DNA of 64,000 nucleotides, from NCBI GenBank assembly GCA_947500525.1, contig CANMSH010000003.1:62001-126000 (forward strand), given 5' to 3'. Made by a program: the position numbers and the translations under genes. Shown in pieces: positions 18,643 through 28,416 of the stretch (the first letter of the stretch is position 1; every line of letters starts with the position of its first letter). Under the pieces are notes generated by a model, which was not told where the DNA came from, did not search any database, and saw nothing but the letters and a program-made list of their open reading frames with translations. Source of the stretch: an uncultured Flavobacteriaceae bacterium (lineage in GTDB: Bacteria > Bacteroidota > Bacteroidia > Flavobacteriales > Flavobacteriaceae).

Positions 18643-19383
18643 CTAGTTCAATGAATTAAGTGCATTCTTAGAAAGTGATTTTTCTAAATTATTCACATTT
18701 CTTTTGTACGATCTAGAAAAGGGAATAATATATGTGCAATTTTTGATATTACATTTTGACTTCCCGAAATGAATCCTTGATACATAGTCGCTGTTAATAA
18801 TATAACTATTATGAATTCTAATAAAGTTTTTAGGTAAAATCAATTCGAATGATTTCAACGTTTTATAAGCACTTACCGTACTATCGTCGTTCATGAAAAA
18901 ATCGGTAGCATTATTATCAGCCTTCAAAAAAAGTATTTCATCTATTTCAATAAACCTGTAATCTTTATACGATTTTAAGCATAACTTGTTAAACTCGTTT
19001 AAATTCGATTTTTTCTTGATTTTTGATACAACTTTTCTTAACTCTAATTCGCTAACAGGTTTTAAAATATAGTCGAAAAAATTATTCTTTAAAAAGTCAT
19101 AGGCGTAATTTTTTGTAGAAGATATTGCTACAAATTTAGGTAGTTCAATGACATACTGGTAGAGCTCATTAATGAAGTGAATAGCATCAAAGCACCCTCG
19201 ATTGTTCGCACCATCTATATTTATAAAAACCACATCTGGTGTGTATTTTAAAATTGAATTCACCGATTCTTGATAGCAAAAAGAAACTCCAACACATTCA
19301 AAATCCGTAAAAGCTTCGAACCTTCCTTTCAATATATCGATGGTGGACTTTTCACTGTCTATAATAGTATACTTCCAATTCAT
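18643..19383 (-). CDS. LytTR-family regulator with degenerate receiver domain
   Basis: 246 residues. The N-terminal ~120 residues fold like a receiver, but the phospho-acceptor position is Asn (N55 in VVFINIDG, against the usual VFLDI), and the first acidic pair is reduced to IIDSEK; the Lys (K108, YILKPVSE) remains. The C-terminal ~100 residues are a LytTR DNA-binding domain (FIEIDEILFLKADNNATDFF, LPKNFIRIHNSYIINSDYV). It may therefore work without phosphorylation or respond by another route. No histidine kinase of the LytS type is adjacent. Divergent from the secreted unknown at 19554. Confidence 0.8.
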   Translation of the reverse strand: MNWKYTIIDSEKSTIDILKGRFEAFTDFECVGVSFCYQESVNSILKYTPDVVFINIDGANNRGCFDAIHFINELYQYVIELPKFVAISSTKNYAYDFLKNNFFDYILKPVSELELRKVVSKIKKKSNLNEFNKLCLKSYKDYRFIEIDEILFLKADNNATDFFMNDDSTVSAYKTLKSFELILPKNFIRIHNSYIINSDYVSRIHFGKSKCNIKNCTYIIPFSRSYKRNVNNLEKSLSKNALNSLN

Positions 19384-19553
19384 AGCATTTAATTTAGGTG
19401 CCTAAATTAAGTTGGTACGACAATTTATTATTACGGTTATTACACCAAAAAAATGTGGTTTTTAGGTAGAGCCAATGAGAGCTTAATAAGTAAATTTATC
19501 TGAATCAAAATTGATGCAAAAAAAATCGTCGCTCAACATTTAAACATAAATTC

Positions 19554-20504
19554 ATGAAAAAGATACTTTTATTCTTTTATCTACTTTCGATTTCTTGTTT
19601 TTCCCAGACAAAAATAGACGAGCAACGTTCAATCTTAATTGCATTTAATTACCTCAATAACCAAAAAGAAACAATAAAACATATCAAGAATAATTTTCCT
19701 GAGCTAAGCAATGCATGTGATCTTGCCGTATTAAATTTTGATACAAATTATGCATATGCGAAACGAAACATATACCTAAAAGTTCAAGAAATCTATCAAG
19801 ATGGGTTTGCCTCCTATCTCTCCATGTTAAATTCTAATCTGAAGTCCTATTTTCAAGCAAACAAAATGGCGCGAAAGGAATCTCTTAGTTATATAAAACA
19901 GTTGAATATGCGTGCCAAAGGTTCTATAGAAACTCCAATTAAAAAAACTCTTAACGAATATCAATCCATCGAGTTAGATTTAATAGAAATAACCCAACGA
20001 TATGAAGTTATTAGCTATACACAAAATCAGAAATTTGAATTTAGTATTGAAGTTCCCAAAAATTGGAAGAGTATTGAAGATTCATCTTCTAATGCTCTCA
20101 AAATGTTTCGGAGCAATTTCGGTACTGGATCAAGAATAATTACTGTACACAAAATAAACAATCCGAATAAAGTCTCCTTTATGACGAAAAAAGCACTCAT
20201 GAGCTCAATTCCATTAAACAGTTATAATGTAATAATTTCAAAAGAAATTATTAATGATGAACTAATTCATGTTATTGATTATGACGAAATAAATCCAATT
20301 GCTCTTTCTAACGAAAAAAGAAAAGTTAAAAGGTTCTATTTATTCAAAGGTCAAAATATATTCGTTATAGCTTGTTCTGTATACCCGACTCAAAGCGAAC
20401 AACTGAGTACATTTGCCGAGAAATCAACGCATTTATTTAAATCAATTGCGGCCTCAATTAAATATACAAACAGCAATAAAACTAATACTCTTGTAAAGCT
20501 TTGA
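19554..20504 (+). CDS. Secreted protein of unknown function
   Basis: 316 residues with signal peptide MKKILLFFYLLSISCFSQ. Residues ~20-140 are helical and lysine-rich. The C-terminal ~150 residues begin with FEFSIEVPKNWKSIEDSSSN and continue as beta strands with IITVHKINNP and GQNIFVIACSVYP, reminiscent of PsbP/DUF1795-type domains that start with a 'P-x-x-W' strand. No catalytic motif. It is transcribed away from the LytTR regulator, which may control it. The domain parallel is weak. Confidence 0.65.
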   Translation: MKKILLFFYLLSISCFSQTKIDEQRSILIAFNYLNNQKETIKHIKNNFPELSNACDLAVLNFDTNYAYAKRNIYLKVQEIYQDGFASYLSMLNSNLKSYFQANKMARKESLSYIKQLNMRAKGSIETPIKKTLNEYQSIELDLIEITQRYEVISYTQNQKFEFSIEVPKNWKSIEDSSSNALKMFRSNFGTGSRIITVHKINNPNKVSFMTKKALMSSIPLNSYNVIISKEIINDELIHVIDYDEINPIALSNEKRKVKRFYLFKGQNIFVIACSVYPTQSEQLSTFAEKSTHLFKSIAASIKYTNSNKTNTLVKL

Positions 20505-20518
20505 CATATCAAAATTGA

Positions 20519-20602
20519 TTACCTCCTTTATACCTAATGATTTTAAAAACTTTCCCTTGGTATTTACAATTATTTACACACTAAATCATTAGGTAGAGGT
20601 AA
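20519..20602. repeat. Long interrupted inverted repeat
   Basis: The left part TTACCTC (20519-20525), a CTTTA bulge and TACCTAATGATTT (20531-20543) pairs with AAATCATTAGGTA (20583-20595) plus GAGGTAA (20596-20602). This gives 20 matched pairs around a 39-nt loop. It follows the secreted gene by 15 bp, lacks a U-run, and is longer than a usual terminator. It could be a structured RNA, a 3'-end element or a remnant of a small mobile element. The 296-bp gap otherwise holds only promoter-like sequence. Confidence 0.5.
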
Positions 20603-20751
20603 CTTTTATAGCCTCATTCACGACTATTATCAACAACTATTTCACCTGTTAAATACTTATTTAAAATAGTGCTCACTATTTCTGTTAATATTATTGACAT
20701 ATGTGTAAGGTTTTACCTCAAGAAATACATGGTTTCTCAATCATCCAATTA

Positions 20752-20759
20752 TACATTTG
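20752..20759 (+). promoter_or_regulatory. Candidate -7 element for the T9SS protein gene
   Basis: TACATTTG fits the Bacteroidota TAnnTTTG element and lies 41 bp before the ATG at 20801. No good TTTG is seen 19 bp upstream, so support is partial. Confidence 0.35.
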
Positions 20760-20800
20760 ATACTTAACTTGATAGGGATATTAATTTTAAATCTATCCCT

Positions 20801-23506
20801 ATGAAAAAAAGTGTTACACTCAAAATTTTAGTTTCCATTGTATTTTTAATTGGATCGATAACTTCTACAATGGCTCAATTACAAAACACAAATTGGAAGT
20901 TTGGTAATCAAGCTGCATTAAATTTTAATGACGGAACCTTACCCCCAACAGTCGTTTCAACAAGTGCAATGATAGCGAATGGAAGTTCTGCGTCAGTTAG
21001 TGATGCATCCGGAAACCTTCTTTTTTATACAAATGGTTCTGACGTATGGAACAGCAATAATCAAATTATGCCAAACGGTTTCGGTTTATTTTGCGACACT
21101 TCAATGAGCCAATCGGTCATTATCGTACCTAATCCTTCAAATGCAGACGAGTATTATATTATCACAAACCGTGGGAATATCATGGGGCAAACCGGACTCT
21201 ATTACACTATAGTAAACATGGTTGCTGATGGTGGACTTGGAGATGTAGATAAAACACGAAAGAACGTACTCTTTATGGAAGAGAACGCTAGCGAAAAACT
21301 AACCGTAATCAAAAATCCAGCAGAAGATTCATATTGGCTTGTCTCATTTGCCTCAAGTGACAACCCACTGGTATATGACACTTTATACGCATTCAAAGTA
21401 AATACTTCAGGAATCAATCTTATTGCAGAATCTCTTTTCACCTTTGGTACACAAGATGATATTAACACTGGTGGTCAATTGAAATTTTCTCCTGACCAAA
21501 AAACTGTTGCTTTGGTACATAATACCTTCCTAAACAACGGAGAATCAAATGTAGTTACAGCCCTCTTTACATTTAATTTCGATTCCACTAGTGGATCATT
21601 TTCTTCGAAAAAATCTTCCTTCCTTTTAGGAAGTTATCTCTATGGTAATGGAGTAGAATTCTCACCTGACAGTAATTTAATATATTTCTCGAGTGTAAAT
21701 TCTTTTGGGAATTCTTTGCAACAACTTGACTTCAAAAATATAGGAATGGGGAGTTTTCCAACTTCCTTATACAGTGGTCCCAACACAATCTTTGGTCTTC
21801 AACTTGGTATTGACAACAAAATATATACGGTAAGTTCAACCGGTTTTTTAGGAACGGTTAATGATCCCAATCTAAGTGGAACAAGTTCTAATTTTGTAGA
21901 TCAAAATATTGCTTTTAATCCTGCCAATGCCATAAAACAGCTACCTCAAACTGTTCCTCCCCTCTTCGGGTCTACGATGAAACTGTTAAAAGTCTATAAT
22001 ACATCATATTCAAATGATACTATCACGAAAATAAAAGCTACAGATTCAGGGGTTACAGTATTCGGAATAATTGGTGCAGACAATGAAGATAATCTTCCAG
22101 GTTTAGGCGATGGTTTTATAGCAGAATATAGTAGTTCGAACGATGTTTTAAACTCCCAAATGCAACAAATACCTTATGAAACTCCAATTAGTATCGATGA
22201 GAATGTTTATGCATGGGATACTCTCATGACCTCTACAACAGACTTGAATGGAAACTTAAATAAAAGCTATAAATTAAGTAAATACAATAGTAGTAATTCT
22301 TTAGACTTCGAAATTACAACGGTAAATATTAATGAAGAACTTATTGAAGATGCAACCAGTGACCAAACTCTATTACTATTTCCTACATCCTCATACCAAG
22401 ATGTTTCTATAGTGGGTAGTACTGGAAGAACATGGACAAAGAGCGCCAGTCAAGTCTTCGCACAAGACAGTACCGTATTTACAAGAACATATAACCTAGC
22501 GCGTTTTGATAATTCTGGAACACTCATAAACGTTATTGAGTTATTAAACTACAAATGGGCTAGAAACACCACAGGCGGTACAGATCTTGTTACATTTCCG
22601 GCGAAACTAATTGGTGATTCAAACACACTTTACTTTACTGTTACTTCTAGAGATGATGGTGTTTTTACCGAAAAAGCAACCATAAATTTAAATGATGGTC
22701 AATCTCACAAGAACGGAGAATGGTTAATTTCATATGATATTAGAAATAATACGTATACACAGGCAAAATTGATTGGCCAAAATGGTTCGGTCATCCCTAC
22801 TGAACTTATATATAATCAATCTACATTGTTTAAGAAACGTAAAAATGACATTTATAAATTAGATGCGAATTTGAATGAAACGGATAGTCTATCTTTCACT
22901 AAACTAGAAATTTTTGAAACAAACCCTATTGATGGCTCCATGATCGTTAGAGGTGGAAACAATCGCACGCTTAAAAAAATTGATTCTGATCTAAACGAAG
23001 TTTGGTCTAAAAGTCTAGGTAAAAAATTTACCATTGAGCATGCATCTGAAGCTCCAAATGGTTCAGTTTATATTAGTGGATCTTACATTGAAGATGCCAA
23101 ATTTGATAACCCAGAAACCATAGATCTTGCTCACAATGTTGGTACTGATGTTTTCATTGCCCTTATAGACGGATTACCAATTGAAGTGCCTGAGACGAAA
23201 GTCACTACATATAGTGAAGAAACAGATCGAGTTCAAAGAGATTCTGAATCAACGGTTGTTGAAAAAGAGTATATTACTTTTCCAAATCCTTTTGAAAATA
23301 CGCTATCAATTGTTCCAAATTTAAAATCGAGTTTTATGCTTCAAGTATTTGATCAAAATGGAAGGTTAGTCTATACGAAAAACTTGAAAAAAGAAAGCAA
23401 TGAGAACCATTCTATAAATACATCTAGATTTACATCAGGCATGTACTATTTAAAGATTACAGATGAAAATTCTAAAATTATCTATAAAAACGTTTTGAAA
23501 CTATAA
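20801..23506 (+). CDS. T9SS-secreted propeller-type surface protein
   Basis: 901 residues. Signal peptide to ~residue 25 (ITSTMAQ). The N-terminal ~370 residues match the secreted flavobacterial propeller type (NTNWKFGNQAALNF, ASGNLLFYTNGSDVWNSNNQ, KFSPDQKTVALVHN, VEFSPDSNLIYFSS). The middle ~430 residues are a second beta-rich propeller-like region. The last ~75 residues (ITFPNPFENTLSI ... FTSGMYYLKITDENSKII) are a type A sorting domain for type IX secretion. Such proteins are surface or secreted; adhesion or gliding functions are known for relatives, but none can be assigned here. A strong terminator follows. Confidence 0.8.
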   Translation: MKKSVTLKILVSIVFLIGSITSTMAQLQNTNWKFGNQAALNFNDGTLPPTVVSTSAMIANGSSASVSDASGNLLFYTNGSDVWNSNNQIMPNGFGLFCDTSMSQSVIIVPNPSNADEYYIITNRGNIMGQTGLYYTIVNMVADGGLGDVDKTRKNVLFMEENASEKLTVIKNPAEDSYWLVSFASSDNPLVYDTLYAFKVNTSGINLIAESLFTFGTQDDINTGGQLKFSPDQKTVALVHNTFLNNGESNVVTALFTFNFDSTSGSFSSKKSSFLLGSYLYGNGVEFSPDSNLIYFSSVNSFGNSLQQLDFKNIGMGSFPTSLYSGPNTIFGLQLGIDNKIYTVSSTGFLGTVNDPNLSGTSSNFVDQNIAFNPANAIKQLPQTVPPLFGSTMKLLKVYNTSYSNDTITKIKATDSGVTVFGIIGADNEDNLPGLGDGFIAEYSSSNDVLNSQMQQIPYETPISIDENVYAWDTLMTSTTDLNGNLNKSYKLSKYNSSNSLDFEITTVNINEELIEDATSDQTLLLFPTSSYQDVSIVGSTGRTWTKSASQVFAQDSTVFTRTYNLARFDNSGTLINVIELLNYKWARNTTGGTDLVTFPAKLIGDSNTLYFTVTSRDDGVFTEKATINLNDGQSHKNGEWLISYDIRNNTYTQAKLIGQNGSVIPTELIYNQSTLFKKRKNDIYKLDANLNETDSLSFTKLEIFETNPIDGSMIVRGGNNRTLKKIDSDLNEVWSKSLGKKFTIEHASEAPNGSVYISGSYIEDAKFDNPETIDLAHNVGTDVFIALIDGLPIEVPETKVTTYSEETDRVQRDSESTVVEKEYITFPNPFENTLSIVPNLKSSFMLQVFDQNGRLVYTKNLKKESNENHSINTSRFTSGMYYLKITDENSKIIYKNVLKL

Positions 23507-23528
23507 TTGGCGTAATACATTCAAATTT

Positions 23529-23555
23529 AAAAAGAGGTCTAGATGGCCTCTTTTT
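23529..23555. terminator. Bidirectional intrinsic terminator
   Basis: Stem AAAAAGAGG/CCTCTTTTT (23529-23537 and 23547-23555) with a 9-nt loop, flanked by an A-run on one side and a T-run on the other. It sits between convergent genes (the T9SS protein and glpK-glpD) and can terminate both. Confidence 0.75.
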
Positions 23556-23562
23556 TTATTAT

Positions 23563-26500
23563 TTAAATAAGTTCTTCATCATAATAATGTGTAGCATCTT
23601 CTAATAATATCGACAGCATCTCTTTTTCTTTAACAATTCTTGTATCGTCCCAGTCAAGATACTCAATCATATCATTAATGATTAAATCTTTAAATTTTGA
23701 TACGCTAGCAATGTTAAAATATAAGCGACCAGTTCGGCGCACAAAAAAATCAGCCAAACTATTCGTCATTTCATGATGTACACAATACCATAACTCGGCT
23801 CTAATTAACCTTTCTGTAATTAATTTATTGACGAAAAAATCCGTCTTATTCAAAATAATATCGGCTTGTTTACCGTAAGTCGTAGTTAAATACCAAGCAT
23901 AATATGAATCATCAATACCAATTACCTTTAATTTATTTTCAAGCTCTTTTTGATAAACCCCAACTTCTTTCGTCGTAGACATTGGCTGGGATGTCAACGT
24001 AATTTTTTCGGTATCCGTTTTTGTAAATTTAGATCTGCGTTTAGAGCTCATTGATTTCATAACGACCTCAATCACCCGCTGTGCCATTTTTCGATATCCT
24101 GTTAATTTTCCACCCGCGATAGAAATCAAACCACTATCAGAAACGAAAGTCTCATCTTTGCGCGATAGTTCAGAAGGATCTTTCTTATCTTCATGAATTA
24201 AAGGGCGAAGACCTGCCCAATTCGACTCAACATCATTAATCGTTGCTTTCACCGTTGGGAACGTTTTATTTACGGCATTCAACAAATAATTCACATCATC
24301 TTTAGTAGCCACTACTCTATCGAGATTACCCGTGTAATTGGTGTCTGTTGTACCAACATATGTAACTCTTCCTCTAGGTATGGCGAATATCATACGACCA
24401 TCATCTACATCAAAGTAAACTGATTGTTTTATAGGCAATTTTTCCGCTGGGAAAACAATATGAACGCCTTTTGTAAGATGCAATCTTTTATGATTCATTG
24501 AGGCATCTTTTGTACGTAACAAATCCACCCATGGGCCTGCAGCAGACACAAAGTTTCTTGAGGTAATATTTAATCGTATACCTGTATTATGATCAACACA
24601 ATTAACGCTTTGAATCTTTCGTTCACTATCATAAACGAATTCTTCCATCTCACAATAATTAATGATGGTTGCTCCAAAGTCAGACGCTTTTTTTAAGAGC
24701 TCTATGGTTAAACGAGCGTCATCTGTTCGATATTCGGCATAGTACCCTCCTCCTAATAATGAAGCTTCATCTAACAACGGTTCTTTTAAAATTGTCTCTT
24801 CAGTATCTAACATTTTTCGACGATCATCACCTTCAACATTCGCTAAAATATCGTATACTTTTAAACCAATAGACGTAAGCATTTTACCATAATTACCTCC
24901 TTCTATTAAAGGTAAGAGCATTTTCTCTGGAACCACTAAATGTGGGGCTAATTTATGTACAATGGCTCTTTCGGTTCCTGATTCTTTCACCAAACCAATT
25001 TCCATTTGTTTTAGATAACGCAAACCTCCGTGAATCAGTTTCGTGGATTTATTACTGGTTCCAGAAGCAAAATCGTTCTTTTCTACTAAACATGTTTTTA
25101 AACCACGAGATGCTGCATCTAAAGCAATTCCGGCCCCCGTAACTCCGCCTCCAATAATAATAAGATCGAAAGTAGTTGAGGCCAATTTCTTAAGTTGCTT
25201 TTCCCTATCCAAAATAGAAAAACGTTGTTCTTTTTCATTTTTCTTGGAAGTAGATGTTCTTGTTCTCTCAACTGCTTTTATCCATCCTTTATACTTTTGC
25301 TTTCGAATCTTTCGATCCATTTGAGGTTCAAAGACAGTATCTACATTTCTAATCTCATCAATATCCTCTTTGGTCCAAACATCTGCTTTTATACCTGCCA
25401 ACAAAGCCGCTCCCAAAGCTGTGACTTCAAGCATTTTTGGCCTATCAACGGCTACATTTAGTATATCAGATTGAAATTGCATTAAGTAATTATTTGCAGA
25501 AGCACCTCCATCTACTTTTAGGGTAGTCATTTGCTTACCACTATCTTCTATCATTGCATCTAACACATCTTTTGTTTGATATGCCAACGCCTCTACTGTT
25601 GCTTTAATAATATGTTTCCTACCGCTATCTAAGGTCAAGCCATAAATAGCCCCCTTAGCATTCGCATCCCAATATGGCGCTCCTAATCCAGCAAAAGCTG
25701 GTACTACATATAAATCTTTTAATGGCGGAATTTCGTTACAAATTGCTTCTGTTTCAGATGCCTTCGTTATCATTTTCATTTGATCTCTCAACCATTGAAT
25801 TGAAGCACCTCCAACAAAAACACTACCTTCTAGGGCATATTTTACCTTTTCATCTTCTAAACTACATGTCAAAGTGGTTAACAAACCATTTTTTGAATGT
25901 ACTTGTTTTTTTCCCGTATTTAATAATAAGAAACAACCCGTACCATATGTATTCTTAGCCATCCCAGCTTTATAGCCTCCTTGGCCAAAAAGTGATGCTT
26001 GTTGATCCCCTGCAACTCCGTATATCGGAATTTGTTTTTTTTGATAAGTCACAAAACCAAAGTCAGATGAAGAGTTTTGAACTTGAGGCATCATAGACTT
26101 CGGAATATCCATCACCTCTAACATTTTATCATCCCAGCATAGGTCTTTGATATTATATAACATTGTACGAGACGCATTGGTGTGATCGGTAACATGCTTT
26201 TCACCATTAGAAAACTTGTATATTAACCAACTGTCAATTGTACCGAACATTAAATTCCCTTGATCTGCCTTTTCTCTTGCACCATCTACATTGTCTAGAA
26301 TCCATTTTAGTTTTGTTCCAGAAAAATAAGAGTCAATAACAAGGCCTGTATGTGTTCTCACATAATCTTCTAAGCCTTTTGCTTTTAGTTCGTCACAAAT
26401 TGCCGTAGTTCTTTTATCTAACCAAACAATTGCCCTATGAATCGGTTCACCCGTTTGTTTATCCCAAACTACGGTCGTTTCTCTCTGATTCGTTATTCCA

Positions 26501-26730
26501 ATTGCCGAGACGTCATTAGCAGTAATCTTCGCCTCTTTCATAATAGTTTCAAAGGCTTCCTTTTGGTCATTGAAAATCTCATTCGCATCATGTTCGACCC
26601 AACCAGATTGAGGATAATGTTGCGTCAATTCTTTTTGAGAAACTTTCACAATCTCTCCTTTTACATTAAATAAAATTGCACGCGTACTGGTGGTTCCTTG
26701 ATCAAAGGCGATGATATATTTTCGACTCAT
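23563..26730 (-). CDS. Bifunctional glycerol kinase - glycerol-3-phosphate dehydrogenase fusion
   Basis: 1055 residues in one frame. Residues 1-~490 are a full-length glycerol kinase (IIAFDQGTTSTRAILF, GITNQRETTVVWDKQTG, catalytic Asp242 in GVAGDQQASLFGQ, KVDGGASANNYLMQ, ending KGWIKAVERT). A short Lys/Ser/Glu linker (~491-502) leads to a full-length FAD-dependent GlpD from ~503: FDLIIIGGGVTGAGIALDAA, NKSTKLIHGGLRYLKQ, TYVGTTDTNY, SIAGGKLTGYRKMAQRVIE and a C-terminal cap domain. Both enzymes keep their known motifs, so the chain should convert glycerol plus ATP to dihydroxyacetone phosphate, passing electrons to quinone. It is the last gene of the GH36/SSS operon (24 bp from the symporter gene), which ties it to glycerol released from a galactosyl-glycerol. 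Confidence 0.92.
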   Translation of the reverse strand: MSRKYIIAFDQGTTSTRAILFNVKGEIVKVSQKELTQHYPQSGWVEHDANEIFNDQKEAFETIMKEAKITANDVSAIGITNQRETTVVWDKQTGEPIHRAIVWLDKRTTAICDELKAKGLEDYVRTHTGLVIDSYFSGTKLKWILDNVDGAREKADQGNLMFGTIDSWLIYKFSNGEKHVTDHTNASRTMLYNIKDLCWDDKMLEVMDIPKSMMPQVQNSSSDFGFVTYQKKQIPIYGVAGDQQASLFGQGGYKAGMAKNTYGTGCFLLLNTGKKQVHSKNGLLTTLTCSLEDEKVKYALEGSVFVGGASIQWLRDQMKMITKASETEAICNEIPPLKDLYVVPAFAGLGAPYWDANAKGAIYGLTLDSGRKHIIKATVEALAYQTKDVLDAMIEDSGKQMTTLKVDGGASANNYLMQFQSDILNVAVDRPKMLEVTALGAALLAGIKADVWTKEDIDEIRNVDTVFEPQMDRKIRKQKYKGWIKAVERTRTSTSKKNEKEQRFSILDREKQLKKLASTTFDLIIIGGGVTGAGIALDAASRGLKTCLVEKNDFASGTSNKSTKLIHGGLRYLKQMEIGLVKESGTERAIVHKLAPHLVVPEKMLLPLIEGGNYGKMLTSIGLKVYDILANVEGDDRRKMLDTEETILKEPLLDEASLLGGGYYAEYRTDDARLTIELLKKASDFGATIINYCEMEEFVYDSERKIQSVNCVDHNTGIRLNITSRNFVSAAGPWVDLLRTKDASMNHKRLHLTKGVHIVFPAEKLPIKQSVYFDVDDGRMIFAIPRGRVTYVGTTDTNYTGNLDRVVATKDDVNYLLNAVNKTFPTVKATINDVESNWAGLRPLIHEDKKDPSELSRKDETFVSDSGLISIAGGKLTGYRKMAQRVIEVVMKSMSSKRRSKFTKTDTEKITLTSQPMSTTKEVGVYQKELENKLKVIGIDDSYYAWYLTTTYGKQADIILNKTDFFVNKLITERLIRAELWYCVHHEMTNSLADFFVRRTGRLYFNIASVSKFKDLIINDMIEYLDWDDTRIVKEKEMLSILLEDATHYYDEELI

Positions 26731-26754
26731 AAATGATACTAATACGTTATATGG

Positions 26755-28410
26755 TTAAAAAATAAAATAAGTACTTAATACAAGTATAGTAATGACGATT
26801 CCAATAATTTTGGCATATTTCCAAGGTGTAGTATCTATCTCTTCAGTAACCTCAGGAACATATATATCTTTCTTAGGATATAATTTACCTATGATCAACA
26901 TGATTATAATGTTTACTACAAACAAGATTCCCATGATATGCAAAAAGTGCGGATACGCCTTCGCCTTAATAACCTTTAAGGCTTCAGGATCTGTAATACC
27001 ATTTGCGGCAGCTTCAGTTAAAGCGTTATTTACGGCATTTGGGCCTAAAAGTAATAGACTAATCAAATACATAATAACACCACCAATTAACGCAATTTTT
27101 GCACCTAAAGCAGGAACTCTCTTAGATAAAATTCCGATCACTACAACCGCCAATATTGGCACACTTAAACTACCCAGAGCTTGTTGTATATAGGAGAACA
27201 AACCGTCGGGGGCGTTCGCTATAAAAGGAGCAATGCTCATGGATATAATTGCTAAGAAAAGTCCAAAAATTTTCCCTGCTTTTACCGTTTGCTGTTCACT
27301 GGCATTTTTATTAAAATGTTGCTTGTATAAATCAAAACCAAATAAGGTTGCACTACTATTTAATAAACTATTAAATGAACTCAATACAGCTCCAAATAAA
27401 ACGGCTGCAAAAAATCCAGTAAATTCTGGTCTCAATACTTTACGTACTAAAGCGGGATATGCTTGGTCTGCATTTTCTAAACTTCCGTCAAACAAATGCC
27501 AAGCTATTATTCCCGGTAACACTACGATTACAGGTATTAAAAATTTAACGAAGGCTGCCAGCATCATGCCTTTTTGACCTTCTTTTAGACTCTTTGCTCC
27601 GAACACTCTTTGTAAAATAGATTGGTTGGTACCCCAATAATACATTTGAGCAATCATCATTCCAGTGAATATCGTTCCAAAAGGAATTGAAGAAGTAATA
27701 TCTCCTTTTACATTAAACTTTTCAGGATTACTATCCCAAAGTGTGCTAAAACCTTCGCTGATGCTTCCATCTCCTATCATCATTAGACCAAAAATAGGAA
27801 TCAATAATCCTCCTATTAAAAGACCTATGGCATTGATTAAATCAGAAACTGCCACGGCTTTTAAACCACCAAAAATTGCGTAAACAATACCTATCGCACC
27901 AATACTCCAAACGCATAACCAAATCACTCCCGATTCAGACATACCTAAGAGCTCTGGTAAGTCAAACATTGTGCTAAAGGCTAAAGAACCCGAATAAAGA
28001 ATAGTTGGCAATAATACAACTCCAAAAGCTATTAAAAACAATATAGAAAGTATGGTTTTTGTTTGTTCATCAAATCTCCCTTGAATAAATTCTGGAATTG
28101 TTGTGATACCGGATTTCATATATTTCGGTAATAGCAAAATTGCCGTTAATACCATTGCAATAGCTGCTAGTGTTTCCCAGGCCATTACCAAAACTCCTTC
28201 GGCAAAAGATTGTCCGTTTAAACCTACAATCTGTTCAGCAGAAAGGTTTGTTAAAAGCAAGGAACCAGCAATAGTAATTGCTCCAAGGCTTCTTCCTCCG
28301 AGATAATAACCATCGGCTGTACTTTCATCGGTACTTCTTGTTTTATACCAAGCTACAAAACCCACTAAAAGGGTAAATCCGAAAAAAGAAATGATAGATG
28401 TTGAATTCAT
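26755..28410 (-). CDS. Sodium/solute symporter (SSS/SLC5 family)
   Basis: 551 residues with about 14 hydrophobic helices and SSS motifs: DGYYLGGRSLGAITIAGSLL, NLSAEQIVGLNGQSF, GLKAVAVSDLINAIG and the late helix with SFNSLLNSSATLFGFDLY. It is most like the sugar branch (SglT/YidK). It starts 6 bp after the GH36 gene and precedes glpK-glpD. Since the GH36 has no signal peptide, this permease probably carries the intact glycoside across the inner membrane; myo-inositol, galactose or glycoside substrates are all compatible with the family. Confidence 0.85.
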   Translation of the reverse strand: MNSTSIISFFGFTLLVGFVAWYKTRSTDESTADGYYLGGRSLGAITIAGSLLLTNLSAEQIVGLNGQSFAEGVLVMAWETLAAIAMVLTAILLLPKYMKSGITTIPEFIQGRFDEQTKTILSILFLIAFGVVLLPTILYSGSLAFSTMFDLPELLGMSESGVIWLCVWSIGAIGIVYAIFGGLKAVAVSDLINAIGLLIGGLLIPIFGLMMIGDGSISEGFSTLWDSNPEKFNVKGDITSSIPFGTIFTGMMIAQMYYWGTNQSILQRVFGAKSLKEGQKGMMLAAFVKFLIPVIVVLPGIIAWHLFDGSLENADQAYPALVRKVLRPEFTGFFAAVLFGAVLSSFNSLLNSSATLFGFDLYKQHFNKNASEQQTVKAGKIFGLFLAIISMSIAPFIANAPDGLFSYIQQALGSLSVPILAVVVIGILSKRVPALGAKIALIGGVIMYLISLLLLGPNAVNNALTEAAANGITDPEALKVIKAKAYPHFLHIMGILFVVNIIIMLIIGKLYPKKDIYVPEVTEEIDTTPWKYAKIIGIVITILVLSTYFIF

Positions 28411-28416
28411 AAATTG

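Noticed and set aside
20519-20602. Integron attC site as explanation of the inverted repeat
   Set aside because: The outer ends do not fit the GTTRRRY/RYYYAAC core pattern, and no integrase gene is present.
26792-28306. Series of plus-strand frames opposite the SSS symporter
   Set aside because: Shadows of the symporter gene, with no start signals or domain motifs.
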